A program made the translations under genes and the position numbers. Source: Cycloclasticus sp. symbiont of Poecilosclerida sp. M (GTDB lineage: Bacteria; Pseudomonadota; Gammaproteobacteria; Methylococcales; Cycloclasticaceae). From it: a DNA stretch of 45,570 nt. The stretch is taken from positions 1 to 45,570 of the forward strand of contig LWTN01000235.1 of NCBI GenBank assembly GCA_002101225.1. Direction: 5' to 3'. Each line of letters opens with the position of its first letter. The stretch's first letter is position 1. The notes beneath the pieces were generated by a model that worked only from the letters and a program-made list of their open reading frames with translations, was not told the DNA's origin and ran no database searches. Shown one piece after another: positions 26,852 to 36,176 of the stretch.

Positions 26852-27631
26852 ATGTGTGAATTATTGGGGATGAGTGCGAATGTTCCGACAGATATTTGTT
26901 TTAGTTTTAGTGGTTTATTGAAAAGAGGCGGTGGTACAGGCCCGCATAAAGATGGCTGGGGCATCGCTTTTTATGAAGGCAAAGGCTATCGCGCATTCCA
27001 TGATCCGATTGCAAGTGTCGATTCTGAGATAGCCAAATTCATTCAAAACTACTCGATAAAAAGCAGTCAAGTGATCTGCCATATAAGAAAGGCCAACCGA
27101 GGCCGAGTTTGTATAGAAAACACCCATCCATTTTCAAGAGAACTCTGGGGTAGAACGTGGTCTTTTGCGCATAACGGCCAGTTAAAAGGAATTAAAAAAA
27201 AGCTACTTGAATATTATTCACCCGTGGGTACAACCGATAGTGAGTATGCTTTTTGTTGGGTACTGGGTGAACTTAGAAAAGAATTTACAGAAAAACCCAG
27301 CAGTAAAAAAATTCTTTGGGAGTCGATTCACCGCTTATGCAAAGAGGTGGCGCAACTCGGAGTTTTCAATATCTTGATGAGCGATGCGAGTTGCCTTTAT
27401 GTGTATTGCAATACCAAGTTGTCTTGGCTAACGCGACAAGCTCCATTTAATGATGCGCAATTATTGGATGCCGATATTTGCGTTGATTTTAAAACACAGA
27501 CATCGGACACAGATGTTGTGACGATTATTGCGAGCGAACCTTTGACGGTTGACGAGCAATGGACTCAGATGGAGGAAGGTGAGTTTATTGTTTTTTGCCA
27601 AGGTAAAAAAGAGTGGTCTTGTTTGCAATAA
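26852..27631 (+). CDS. Class II glutamine amidotransferase (YafJ-like)
   Basis: The 259-residue protein starts MCELLGMSANVPTDI, so Cys2 becomes the N-terminal nucleophile after removal of Met. Further class II (Ntn) amidotransferase features are HKDGWGIAFYEG, HIRKANRG, NTHPFSRELWGRTWSFAHNGQL (the RNxHPF/HNG oxyanion segments) and GTTDSEYAF. It consists of the glutaminase domain alone, like E. coli YafJ, whose physiological acceptor is not established. I cannot assign a pathway from the neighbourhood. Confidence 0.88.
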   Translation: MCELLGMSANVPTDICFSFSGLLKRGGGTGPHKDGWGIAFYEGKGYRAFHDPIASVDSEIAKFIQNYSIKSSQVICHIRKANRGRVCIENTHPFSRELWGRTWSFAHNGQLKGIKKKLLEYYSPVGTTDSEYAFCWVLGELRKEFTEKPSSKKILWESIHRLCKEVAQLGVFNILMSDASCLYVYCNTKLSWLTRQAPFNDAQLLDADICVDFKTQTSDTDVVTIIASEPLTVDEQWTQMEEGEFIVFCQGKKEWSCLQ

Positions 27632-27695
27632 TGAGCTCTCAATATCTAAATATTTAGTAATCGATAGCCTGTTCATTTAAGCTTGTAGCCTCATT

Positions 27696-30032
27696 ATGGT
27701 TAAAAAGAAAGTTAAAACTAAAACACGTAAACGTCCCTCGCGTGCGCGCAAAAGCATAGTACAAAAAATTCGAACTTATCTAGGTGAAAATCGCTTTAAG
27801 TTGGGCGTAGTCTTTGTCGTATCTTCACTATTATACGTCATTTATCTCGATTACGTTGTCCGCAGCCAATTTGAAGGTAAGCGCTGGGCTTTACCAGCAC
27901 ATGTTTATGCGAACCCTGTGGAGCTGTACCAAGGCTTGCCGCTATCGGTTAATCAATTTGAATCCTTGCTCGCCGACCTGCGTTTTCAGAATGTGAGTCG
28001 GCCCTCTGCTGCGGGTATGTACCGTCGCTCTGGCGATACCTTCACGGTCAAAACGCGCGCATTTACCTTTTGGGATGCAGCAGAGTCTGCACAAACTTTA
28101 AACATTCAGTTTTCTGAAAATAAAGTTGCGTCAATTTTAGATTTATCTAATCAACAAACTTTGCCGATTCTAAGGCTTGAACCTGTGCGGGTGGGTAGTT
28201 TTTACCCATCGCACAAAGAAGAGCGGGTGTTGGTTAAAATTGATGAAGTGCCACAGACGCTAATTGATGGCTTGATTGCAATTGAAGATCGTGACTTTTA
28301 TGAGCACTATGGCGTTTCTTTAAAAGGCATTGCGCGTGCGCTTTTAACCAACCTCCAAGCGGGCAAGGTTGTACAGGGAGGCAGCACGCTAACTCAGCAA
28401 TTGGTGAAGAACTTTTTCTTAACCTCTGAACGTAGCTTATGGCGTAAAGCAAAAGAGGCGGTGATGTCGCTTATTTTGGAAATTAGGTACGAAAAAGATG
28501 AAATTTTAGAGGCGTACCTCAACGAAGTATTTTTGGGGCAAGACGGTGTTCGCTCCATCAACGGTTTTGGTATGGCGAGTGTGTTCTATTTTAATCAGCC
28601 CTTGGCGAGCTTAAAGCCACACCAAGTCGCGTTAATGGTCGGCCTTGTTAAAGGGCCTTCGTACTACAATCCACGCCGCAACCCGAATCGCGCACAAGAG
28701 CGCCGTAACCTCGTGTTAGAAGAAATGGTTAAGCTTGAATTATTGCCTGAAGAGCAACAGCGGATAGCGCTCAGTCATGGTTTAGATGTTTCCCCATTAA
28801 AGCGGCTCAACAATTCACGTTTCCCTGCTTATCTGGATTTAGTCAAACGCCAACTAGCGAGAGACTACCAAGAAGAAGATTTGACCTCAGAAGGGTTGAA
28901 TATATTTTCCACGCTGGATTACAGCATTCAAACGACGGCCGAACGTTTATTTAAGAAAACGATGGATGCGTTGGTTAAAGACTATGGCGTAAAAAAAGGT
29001 GTATTGCAGGGTGCGATGGTGATAACCCGTCGTGAGGGTGGTGAAATCGTGGCGGTCATCGGCGATCGTAATCCGCCATTTAATGGCTTTAACCGTGCCT
29101 TGGATGCGATAAGGCCGATTGGTTCATTGGTTAAGCCGGCGGTGTATCTCACTGCGCTTGAGGACTCATCTAATTACACATTAATCACCCCAATTGAAGA
29201 TGCTGAAGTTAGTCTTATGCAGTTTAGTGGTGAATTATGGGAGCCCAAAAATTACGATGAGTTGGTGCACGGGATTGTTCCGTTACACAGCGCTTTAACG
29301 CACTCTTATAATTTAGCGACGGTTAAATTAGGTATGGATATCAATGTCTCGAAGGTTAAGCGCACGCTCGAGCGTCTAGGTGTCAATAGACCGATCAAAC
29401 CCTACCCATCATTACTATTAGGCTCGCTTGCTTTGCCACCGATTGAAGTAACGCAAATGTACCAAACTTTTGCCGGTGAGGGTTTTTTAACGCCACTACG
29501 CTCGATTCAGTCGGTGACCTCAAATGAACATGAAAGACTACAGCGCTATCCGTTGACGGTGCGCCAAACAGTCAAACCCTCCGCCGTATATTTAACCAAT
29601 ACCATTATGCAAGAAGTGATGACAAAGGGGACGGGGCGTTCTGCCTATCAGCGCTTATCGCCGACGTTAAACCTGGCGGGTAAGACGGGAACGACTGATG
29701 AATTGCGCGATAGCTGGTTTGCAGGTTTTAGTGGTGACTATCTCGCGGTGGTTTGGTTGGGCCGTGATGACAATAAGCCGTTTAAGTTCACGGGTGCGAG
29801 TGGTGCGTTACAAGTTTGGTCCGCGGTTATGGGCGCCATAGCAAAAGAGCCTTTGCAATTAACACCGCCGGACGATATCGAATTTGTGACGGTGGATGAA
29901 AGCGGGCTTCTTGCTGATGAATCGTGCTCCAATGCGGTACAATACCCCTTTATAAAAGGTTCGGCTCCTACCGAAAAATCGCCTTGTAGAGGTGGCCTCG
30001 GGAAGTGGTTAAACCGAATTTTTAACGACTAA
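27696..30032 (+). CDS. mrcB: Penicillin-binding protein 1b, bifunctional peptidoglycan synthase
   Basis: The 778-residue inner-membrane protein has a basic cytoplasmic N-terminus, one membrane helix (about 35-54), and a UB2H domain (about 70-150). The GT51 glycosyltransferase follows, with the catalytic Glu197 in IEDRDFYEHYG and GGSTLTQQLVKN. The transpeptidase domain has SLVK (Ser477-Lys480), SYN (about 537-539) and KTGTTD (663-668). It polymerises and crosslinks peptidoglycan. The UB2H domain marks it as PBP1b, not PBP1a. The next gene, 24 bases downstream, probably encodes its lipoprotein activator. Confidence 0.96.
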   Translation: MVKKKVKTKTRKRPSRARKSIVQKIRTYLGENRFKLGVVFVVSSLLYVIYLDYVVRSQFEGKRWALPAHVYANPVELYQGLPLSVNQFESLLADLRFQNVSRPSAAGMYRRSGDTFTVKTRAFTFWDAAESAQTLNIQFSENKVASILDLSNQQTLPILRLEPVRVGSFYPSHKEERVLVKIDEVPQTLIDGLIAIEDRDFYEHYGVSLKGIARALLTNLQAGKVVQGGSTLTQQLVKNFFLTSERSLWRKAKEAVMSLILEIRYEKDEILEAYLNEVFLGQDGVRSINGFGMASVFYFNQPLASLKPHQVALMVGLVKGPSYYNPRRNPNRAQERRNLVLEEMVKLELLPEEQQRIALSHGLDVSPLKRLNNSRFPAYLDLVKRQLARDYQEEDLTSEGLNIFSTLDYSIQTTAERLFKKTMDALVKDYGVKKGVLQGAMVITRREGGEIVAVIGDRNPPFNGFNRALDAIRPIGSLVKPAVYLTALEDSSNYTLITPIEDAEVSLMQFSGELWEPKNYDELVHGIVPLHSALTHSYNLATVKLGMDINVSKVKRTLERLGVNRPIKPYPSLLLGSLALPPIEVTQMYQTFAGEGFLTPLRSIQSVTSNEHERLQRYPLTVRQTVKPSAVYLTNTIMQEVMTKGTGRSAYQRLSPTLNLAGKTGTTDELRDSWFAGFSGDYLAVVWLGRDDNKPFKFTGASGALQVWSAVMGAIAKEPLQLTPPDDIEFVTVDESGLLADESCSNAVQYPFIKGSAPTEKSPCRGGLGKWLNRIFND

Positions 30033-30056
30033 AACGCGTTCTGTCCAAATTAAAAA

Positions 30057-30596
30057 ATGCACGTAAGACTTAAATTAATATGGTTGTTAGGGCTTGTTGT
30101 TGTCCTCTCTGGTTGTGCAGGCGTGTCTATGCACAACCAAGTGCCAGCACCCGTTGGCCAAGGCCACCCATCATCTAGTGCCTCAGGCGATGAGGGCGCA
30201 TCACAGACCTACCCAATCGGTGACCCAAACGAGTATCAACAATTCGACATCTCACCGTCTGCTAGTAGTACAGGCAATGCTGCAATCTTGGCCTTGCTGG
30301 ATACGGCGAGACAAGCGCGTCAAGAAGGTCGTCTTGACGTTGCCGCATCAACGCTTGAAAGAGCCGTTCGTATTGAGCCGCGTAACCCAGTGGTATGGCA
30401 TGAATTAGCGTGGGTTCGTTTCCAACAAAAACAAGTGAGGCTGGCGGTTAGCCTAGCTGAAAAATCAAATTTATTGGCAGAGCAAAACACCCGAATTCGG
30501 GTCAGTAATTGGTTGTTAATCAGCGAATGTGAAGAAGCACTAGGTAATCCTGTAGGGGCAGAGCGTGCGCGTGAACAAGCCAGTAATCTGCAATAG
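30057..30596 (+). CDS. lpoP: TPR lipoprotein, probable PBP1b activator LpoP
   Basis: The 179-residue protein has a signal peptide with a lipobox ending LVVVLSGC (Cys20), a Ser/Pro/Gly-rich linker (about 21-75), and a C-terminal tetratricopeptide repeat region. The latter shows LLDTARQARQEGRLDVAAS, VRIEPRNPVVWHELAWVRF and VRLAVSLAEKSNLL. In Pseudomonas aeruginosa an outer-membrane TPR lipoprotein encoded next to the PBP1b gene, LpoP, activates PBP1b. The same layout and position here support that role. It is an inference from architecture and context; a generic TPR lipoprotein remains possible. Confidence 0.7.
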   Translation: MHVRLKLIWLLGLVVVLSGCAGVSMHNQVPAPVGQGHPSSSASGDEGASQTYPIGDPNEYQQFDISPSASSTGNAAILALLDTARQARQEGRLDVAASTLERAVRIEPRNPVVWHELAWVRFQQKQVRLAVSLAEKSNLLAEQNTRIRVSNWLLISECEEALGNPVGAERAREQASNLQ

Positions 30597-30621
30597 CTCG
30601 AAGTAGAACATAGACACTTTT

Positions 30622-32556
30622 TTGCACGAACTTAAAACAATCTTCGGCCCAAATGGTGGCCTCGTCAATCATATCGAAGGCTTTCAGCCGCGCGAAGGCC
30701 AATTGTCGATGGCAGAAGCGATTGAAGACGTGATTGAGAAAAACGCACATTTGGTCGCCGAAGCGGGCACAGGGACGGGTAAAACGTTTGCGTATCTGGT
30801 ACCTGCAATTTTATCCGGGAAAAAAACGATTATCTCGACGGGTACGCGTAATTTGCAAGATCAGGTTTTCGAGAAAGATTTCCCGTTGGTTCGTGATGCT
30901 TTAAAAGTTCCCGTGCAGGCGGCAGTCTTGAAAGGGCGTGCTAATTATTTATGCCTATATCGTATGGAGCAAGCGAGCGAAAAACATACCGGTTTTGACC
31001 GCACGCTGGAAGCCGAGCTTAAGCATATACAAGCGTGGTCTAGTGAAACTCAAAGCGGTGATATTGTTGAAGTCGGTTCGGTGGCAGAAGACTCATCAAT
31101 TTGGCCACAAGTTACGTCCACGGCAGATAATTGCCTAGGTAATGATTGCCCTCTAGTCGCTGAATGCTACCCGTTGAAAGCGCGGCGTAAAGCACAAGAA
31201 GTTGATGTGCTGATAGTTAACCACCATTTATTGTGTGCAGATTGGTCGTTAAAAGATGATGGCTTTGGCCAGCTATTACCTGAAGCCGAATTAATCATTG
31301 TCGACGAGGCGCACCAATTAGTCGATACCGCATCACGATTTTTAGGTGTTACCGTCAGCGCACGCCAAATCATGTCACTGATGGGCGACATCAATTCAGA
31401 ACAAATTAAAATTGCAGATGATATGCCTGCGCTACAAGACCTGACGCACGTGATAAACGAGGACATAAAGGAGCTTAGAAAAATCTTCCCAGATAACGTG
31501 TCAAAAGGCCCGTGGTCAGAGTTACTCGTGACGAAAGATTTCGAATTTGCGCTCAGTTCTTTGATTGATCGGCTGGAGCAATTATTTACCCTCCTAACAA
31601 AAGCGGCGGTGCGTTCAAAAGGCATGGAGATGTGTTGGAAGCGTAGCGAAGATCTTTTATTGCGTTTAAAACTGTTTGCCCAATCAGAACAAGATAATTG
31701 GGTGCAGTGGTTTGAATCGTTTCGTCAAACGTTTAGTTTGCACCGAACGCCGTTGGATATTTCCGAGACTTTCTCAAGTTTTGCATTTGCCAGCGAGGCT
31801 AGTTGGGTTTTTACATCTGCCACTTTATCGGTGAATGGTCAGTTCGATTTTTTCACCCAACGTTTAGGTTTGCAAGATGCCCAAACACAAGCGTGGGATA
31901 GCCCTTTTGATTATACAAAGCAATCGTTAATGTATGTGCCTAGGGGCTTACCCGAACCGCGCAACTACGAATACACATCGAGCATGATTGATAGCGTCAT
32001 CCCTGTTTTAAACGCCAGTGAAGGGCGTGCTTTCATCCTATTCACAAGCCACCGTGCGCTACGAGAAGCGGCGCAAATTCTTGGTGAGAAAACTAATTTT
32101 AGCTTATTAGTTCAAGGTGATTTACCTAAGCAACAAATGCTTGATAAGTTTCGTAGAATTGATCGTGCTGTATTGCTGGGCACTTCAAGTTTTTGGGAAG
32201 GTGTTGATGTTCGGGGCGAAGCACTATCGTGTGTGATTATTGATAAACTACCCTTCGGCTCACCGGGCGATCCCGTAACCAAAGCGCGTTTGGACTACAT
32301 GGCCTCGCATGGGCAGTCTGCTTTTAATCTTTTTCAGTTGCCCTCAGCGGCATTGGCTTTAAAGCAAGGGGCTGGGCGATTGATTCGCGATGTAGGTGAT
32401 AAAGGTGTGTTGGTGCTATGTGACCCTCGTCTTGCCTCCAAAGGTTATGGGCGCGTGTTCGTTCGCTCATTGCCGCGCATGCCCATCACGCGTGAAATAA
32501 CGGATGTAGAAGCTTTTTTCCAAGCCTCAGAAAAGAGGCAAGGTGAAGTGGCGTGA
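30622..32556 (+). CDS. yoaA: ATP-dependent DNA helicase YoaA (DinG family)
   Basis: The 644-residue superfamily 2 helicase has FQPREGQLSM, Walker A AGTGTGKT (48-55), four cysteines for a 4Fe-4S cluster (about Cys111, 171, 176 and 182), a DEAH box (228-231), and the C-terminal motifs SFWEGVDVRGEAL and GAGRLIRD. Length matches E. coli YoaA (636). It acts in DNA repair with the chi subunit of the polymerase in E. coli. The start appears to be TTG at 30622. The first in-frame ATG (30709) would remove the conserved FQPRE segment. It overlaps tsaB by four bases. Confidence 0.92.
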   Translation: MHELKTIFGPNGGLVNHIEGFQPREGQLSMAEAIEDVIEKNAHLVAEAGTGTGKTFAYLVPAILSGKKTIISTGTRNLQDQVFEKDFPLVRDALKVPVQAAVLKGRANYLCLYRMEQASEKHTGFDRTLEAELKHIQAWSSETQSGDIVEVGSVAEDSSIWPQVTSTADNCLGNDCPLVAECYPLKARRKAQEVDVLIVNHHLLCADWSLKDDGFGQLLPEAELIIVDEAHQLVDTASRFLGVTVSARQIMSLMGDINSEQIKIADDMPALQDLTHVINEDIKELRKIFPDNVSKGPWSELLVTKDFEFALSSLIDRLEQLFTLLTKAAVRSKGMEMCWKRSEDLLLRLKLFAQSEQDNWVQWFESFRQTFSLHRTPLDISETFSSFAFASEASWVFTSATLSVNGQFDFFTQRLGLQDAQTQAWDSPFDYTKQSLMYVPRGLPEPRNYEYTSSMIDSVIPVLNASEGRAFILFTSHRALREAAQILGEKTNFSLLVQGDLPKQQMLDKFRRIDRAVLLGTSSFWEGVDVRGEALSCVIIDKLPFGSPGDPVTKARLDYMASHGQSAFNLFQLPSAALALKQGAGRLIRDVGDKGVLVLCDPRLASKGYGRVFVRSLPRMPITREITDVEAFFQASEKRQGEVA

Positions 32557-33236
32557 AAATTCTAGCGATAGAGACAGCGACAGAAGCGTGCTCAGCAGCG
32601 TTATTAATTGACGGAGATATTATCGATCGCTTTCAAATTGCACCGCGCCTGCACGGCGAATTAATTTTACCCATGGTTGATGAGCTTTTATCAGAAGCAG
32701 GTGTAAGCCTTCAAAATTTAGATGCATTGGCTTTTGGACGGGGACCGGGTTCATTTACGGGTGTTCGCATGGCGACGGGAATTATTCAAGGTCTGGCCTT
32801 TGCAACGGATTTACCCGTTGCGCCTGTGTCGACCTTGGTAGCATTAGCTAAACAGCTTAGCAACGAAGCTGAGGTTAAGACAATTTATGCGGCTTTGGAT
32901 GCGCGTATGGGTGAAGTGTATTGGTGTGAATACGCTTTAGAAAAAGGTGATCTGCAGGCAGTTTCAAAAGAGATGGTGATTGCACCAACGGCGGTGGCAA
33001 GCGTTTCGACAACTCAAGCGGTGGGTATTGGGCACGGTTGGCGCACGTATAATGATGAGCTTTTGCAATCACTCTCACGGCCAATACAAAAAATTCTGCC
33101 GGATGCATTACCTAGTGCGAAAGAGGTCGCCCAGTTGGCTACGAGGTTGGTCCAAAACGAAGAGACTGTGAGCGCGGAAAATGCATTACCGGTCTATTTA
33201 CGCGATAATGTGGCGAAGAAAAAGGCACAACAGTAA
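32553..33236 (+). CDS. tsaB: tRNA threonylcarbamoyladenosine biosynthesis protein TsaB
   Basis: The 227-residue ASKHA-fold protein begins MKILAIETATEACSAALL, with the FGRGPGSFTGVRMATG signature and the VSTLVALAKQL helix. It partners TsaD and TsaE in adding threonylcarbamoyl to A37 of ANN-decoding tRNAs. The start is a GTG at 32553 that overlaps the yoaA stop, and the yciO-type gene starts two bases after its stop. Confidence 0.93.
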   Translation: MKILAIETATEACSAALLIDGDIIDRFQIAPRLHGELILPMVDELLSEAGVSLQNLDALAFGRGPGSFTGVRMATGIIQGLAFATDLPVAPVSTLVALAKQLSNEAEVKTIYAALDARMGEVYWCEYALEKGDLQAVSKEMVIAPTAVASVSTTQAVGIGHGWRTYNDELLQSLSRPIQKILPDALPSAKEVAQLATRLVQNEETVSAENALPVYLRDNVAKKKAQQ

Positions 33237-33238
33237 TT

Positions 33239-33871
33239 ATGGCTAAATACCTTAGTATCCACCCAGATAACCCGCAGCAACGCTTGATTGCTCAGGCGAC
33301 TGATATCATCCGGCGTGGTGGTGTTGTCGCATACCCTACAGATTCCTCTTATGCCTTAGCGTGTCACATTGGCGATAAACAAGCGATTGATCGAATACGC
33401 GAGATTAGGCGTATCGACGACAAGCACAACTTCACGTTGGTTTGCAGTGATTTAACCGAAATTTCCAGTTACGCACAGGTCAATAACGATACCTATCGCT
33501 TATTGAAGTCGCTGACCCCCGGTCCATTTACTTTTGTTCTTAAGGCTACGCGTGAAGTACCGAGGCGTTTGCAGCACCCGAAAAGAAAGACCGTTGGAAT
33601 ACGCGTCCCAAATCAGCCTGTAGCGCAAGCGATATTAAAAGAACTGGGTGAGCCTATGTTGACGAGCACGTTGATTTTGCCAGATACTGTTGAGGCATTA
33701 GCTGACCCGTATGATATTAATGAATCGCTCGGTCATACACTCGATTTGGTTGTGGACTCGGGTGTGATTCCCTATCAGCCTACAACCATGGTGGTATGGG
33801 ATAATGATTACCCTGAAATCGTTCGACAAGGGCTTGGCGTTGCAGACTTTCTTCAGACGAGGGTTTCATAA
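33239..33871 (+). CDS. yciO: YciO-type Sua5/YciO/YrdC-family protein
   Basis: The 210-residue protein has the YrdC/Sua5 fold: GGVVAYPTDSSYALACHIGD, IREIRRIDDKHNFTLVCSD, LTPGPFTFVLKATREVP, and KRKTVGIRVPNQPVA. The KHNFTLVC and LQHPKRKTVGIR features match YciO rather than TsaC. TsaC/Sua5 makes threonylcarbamoyl-AMP; whether YciO does so is less certain. Its position next to tsaB is suggestive. It overlaps the next gene by one base (TAA/ATG at 33869-33873). Confidence 0.85.
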   Translation: MAKYLSIHPDNPQQRLIAQATDIIRRGGVVAYPTDSSYALACHIGDKQAIDRIREIRRIDDKHNFTLVCSDLTEISSYAQVNNDTYRLLKSLTPGPFTFVLKATREVPRRLQHPKRKTVGIRVPNQPVAQAILKELGEPMLTSTLILPDTVEALADPYDINESLGHTLDLVVDSGVIPYQPTTMVVWDNDYPEIVRQGLGVADFLQTRVS

Positions 33872-34533
33872 TGTTGCCAATGGAGGAGCTTTCACTGGTA
33901 GGCAAGGTTGCTGTTTGGGCACTACCCGTTATTTTTGCGATTACAGTGCACGAATACGCCCATGGCTGGGTCGCCAATAAATTAGGTGATAACACGGCGA
34001 AGAGAATGGGGCGATTAACCTTAAACCCAATTAATCATATAGACCCTATAGGAACAATTGTTGTACCTGCTGTTTTGTTATTTTTGGGCGGCTTTATGTT
34101 TGGCTGGGCAAAGCCTGTACCGGTTAATTTTGGGCGGCTTCGGCGACCTAAAAAAGATATGATTTATGTCGCAGTGGCAGGTCCTTTAGCGAATCTAGCG
34201 ATGGCGCTTATGTGGGGCTTGGCTTTAAAAATTGGCTTTGTACTATCCACAACTAATGAAATGATAGGCTTGCCTCTAATTTACATGGGGTATGCGGGTG
34301 TTTTTATTAATATAGTGCTCATGGCGCTGAACTTGTTACCCATCCTTCCGCTAGACGGTGGGCGAGTGTTGGAAGGTTTGTTGCCACAACGTTTGAGTAT
34401 ACAGTTCCATCAATTAGAGCGATTTGGCCTACCGATTATGATTGTGGTTATTGCTATGGGGTGGTTGTCTACAATACTTGGGCCACCCGTGTATTATTTG
34501 CAAAAAGGTATTTTTGCATTGTTTTCAATTTAA
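33871..34533 (+). CDS. Site-2-protease-family (M50) membrane metalloprotease
   Basis: The 220-residue protein has about five membrane segments. The zinc motif is HEYAH (His27-His31) in the first helix, the GPLANLAMAL segment is near residue 107, and the LPLDGGRVLEGL motif supplies the third zinc ligand (about Asp162). No PDZ domain is present, so it is not RseP; it belongs to the short M50 branch of unknown substrate. Its start overlaps the yciO stop. trpS follows after 34 bases. Confidence 0.88.
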   Translation: MLPMEELSLVGKVAVWALPVIFAITVHEYAHGWVANKLGDNTAKRMGRLTLNPINHIDPIGTIVVPAVLLFLGGFMFGWAKPVPVNFGRLRRPKKDMIYVAVAGPLANLAMALMWGLALKIGFVLSTTNEMIGLPLIYMGYAGVFINIVLMALNLLPILPLDGGRVLEGLLPQRLSIQFHQLERFGLPIMIVVIAMGWLSTILGPPVYYLQKGIFALFSI

Positions 34534-34567
34534 AATTAACAATTAAACGTTCTAAAAAGGGGAATAC

Positions 34568-35788
34568 GTGAATTCAAAAGTACCAGCACAATACCGACGC
34601 GTTTTATCGGGTATGCGACCGACAGGTCAATTACACCTAGGGCACTACCATGGTGTTTTAAAAAATTGGACCGAATTACAACAAGAGTATAAGTGCTATT
34701 TTTTTGTCGCTGATTGGCACGCTTTAACGACGCATTACGAAGATCCATCTATCATCGCTGATAGCACGTGGGAAATGATTATTGACTGGTTAGCCGCCGG
34801 CGTGGATCATGGGCTTGCAGATTTATTTATACAGTCGAGCGTGCCGGAGCACGCAGAACTGCATTTGCTGCTTTCAATGGTCACTCCACTCGGCTGGCTT
34901 GAACGCGTGCCGAGCTATAAAGATCAACAGGAAAAATTAAAAGAAAAGGATTTGGCCACTTACGGTTTCTTGGGTTATCCCTTGCTGCAAAGTGCAGATA
35001 TTTTAATGTACAAAGCGGGTTTAGTGCCTGTGGGTGAAGACCAAGTAGCGCACGTGGAATTAACGCGCGAAGTGGCGCGGCGTTTTAATCACTTGTATGG
35101 ACGTGAGCCAGATTTTGAAGAGAAGGCTGAAATTGCCATAAAGAAAATGGGTAAGAAGAACGCAAAAATGTTTAATAAACTGCGTAGTTCATATCAAGAA
35201 AATGGTGATCATGAAGCGCTTAACGTCGCGCGGGCTTTACTAGAAGCCCAGCAAAACATAACAGTTGGAGATAAAGAGCGCTTGTTTGGTTACCTTGAGG
35301 GGTCGGGCCGAGTTATTTTGCCAGAGCCACAATCATTGCTAACAAAAGCGTCGAAAATGCCAGGGCTCGACGGCCAAAAAATGTCCAAATCGTATAACAA
35401 CACAATTGCCTTACGCGATGAGCCGGAAGAGGTTGAAAAGAAGCTTAGAACCATGCCGACAGATCCTGCGCGTGTGCGCTTGACTGATCCGGGCAATCCT
35501 GCGAAATGTCCGGTATGGCAGTTTCATGAAGTGTATTCAGACGAGGGAGTATGTGAGTGGGTGCAAGAAGGTTGCCGTAGCGCTGGCATTGGTTGCTTAG
35601 AGTGTAAGCAACCGGTAATAGAGGCCGTGCTGCGAGAATTGAAGCCGATGCAAGAGCGTGCGCTTGAGTACACGGAACAACCTGACTTGGTCCGTTCGAT
35701 TATTGTTGAGGGTAACGAGAAAGCGCGTGATGTTGCTAAAGAAACGATAGAAGAAGTTCGCGCAGCAATGAGTTTAAATTTAATCTAA
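34568..35788 (+). CDS. trpS: Tryptophan--tRNA ligase
   Basis: The 406-residue class I aminoacyl-tRNA synthetase charges tRNA-Trp. The HIGH-like motif is LHLGH (22-26) after SGMRPTGQ, and the KMSKS motif is at 271-275. Between them are PLLQSADILMYKAGLVPVGEDQVAHVELTR segments typical of TrpRS. It is longer than E. coli TrpS (334) because of an insertion around the middle and so resembles the Pseudomonas-type enzyme. It has a GTG start with AAGGGG upstream at 34556-34561. It leads the scpAB-rluB cluster. Confidence 0.94.
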   Translation: MNSKVPAQYRRVLSGMRPTGQLHLGHYHGVLKNWTELQQEYKCYFFVADWHALTTHYEDPSIIADSTWEMIIDWLAAGVDHGLADLFIQSSVPEHAELHLLLSMVTPLGWLERVPSYKDQQEKLKEKDLATYGFLGYPLLQSADILMYKAGLVPVGEDQVAHVELTREVARRFNHLYGREPDFEEKAEIAIKKMGKKNAKMFNKLRSSYQENGDHEALNVARALLEAQQNITVGDKERLFGYLEGSGRVILPEPQSLLTKASKMPGLDGQKMSKSYNNTIALRDEPEEVEKKLRTMPTDPARVRLTDPGNPAKCPVWQFHEVYSDEGVCEWVQEGCRSAGIGCLECKQPVIEAVLRELKPMQERALEYTEQPDLVRSIIVEGNEKARDVAKETIEEVRAAMSLNLI

Positions 35789-35855
35789 AGTAATCAAAAA
35801 TCCTGCGCAGCCCCACTGGGTTGCAATGCGGGTGAATTAAACATGAGGAACACCT

Positions 35856-36170
35856 GTGCCAGAGTTTAAGAATGTAAATATTATTAAAAAGGCAAATGTC
35901 TATTTCGGTGGGAAAGTTGTTAGCCGCACGGTTAATTTTAGCGATGGGAGTAGAAAAACCCTTGGTTTTATGATGCCGGGTGAATATAGTTTTGATACAC
36001 AAGCAGCCGAAATAATGGAAATTATGAGCGGTCGGCTCGATATTCTTTTGCCCGGAGAAGAAAGCTGGAAAAGAATTGTGGGTGGTGAAATGTTTCATGT
36101 GGATGAGAACTCAAATTTTAAATTAAAAGTTCACGAGGCTACTGACTATTGTTGTTCTTTTAGCGCTTAA
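35856..36170 (+). CDS. ppnP: Pyrimidine/purine nucleoside phosphorylase PpnP
   Basis: The 104-residue cupin-like protein matches the PpnP (YaiE, DUF1255) family: VYFGGKVVSRTV, LGFMMPGEYSF, AAEIMEIMSGRLDILLPGE and GEMFHVDENSNFKLKV. The E. coli protein phosphorolyses many nucleosides. It is ten residues longer than the E. coli form at the N-terminus, where it uses a GTG start with GAGGA upstream. It sits between trpS and scpA, a place where most relatives have no gene. It is a small gene that may have been inserted there. Confidence 0.9.
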   Translation: MPEFKNVNIIKKANVYFGGKVVSRTVNFSDGSRKTLGFMMPGEYSFDTQAAEIMEIMSGRLDILLPGEESWKRIVGGEMFHVDENSNFKLKVHEATDYCCSFSA

Positions 36171-36176
36171 GACCTC

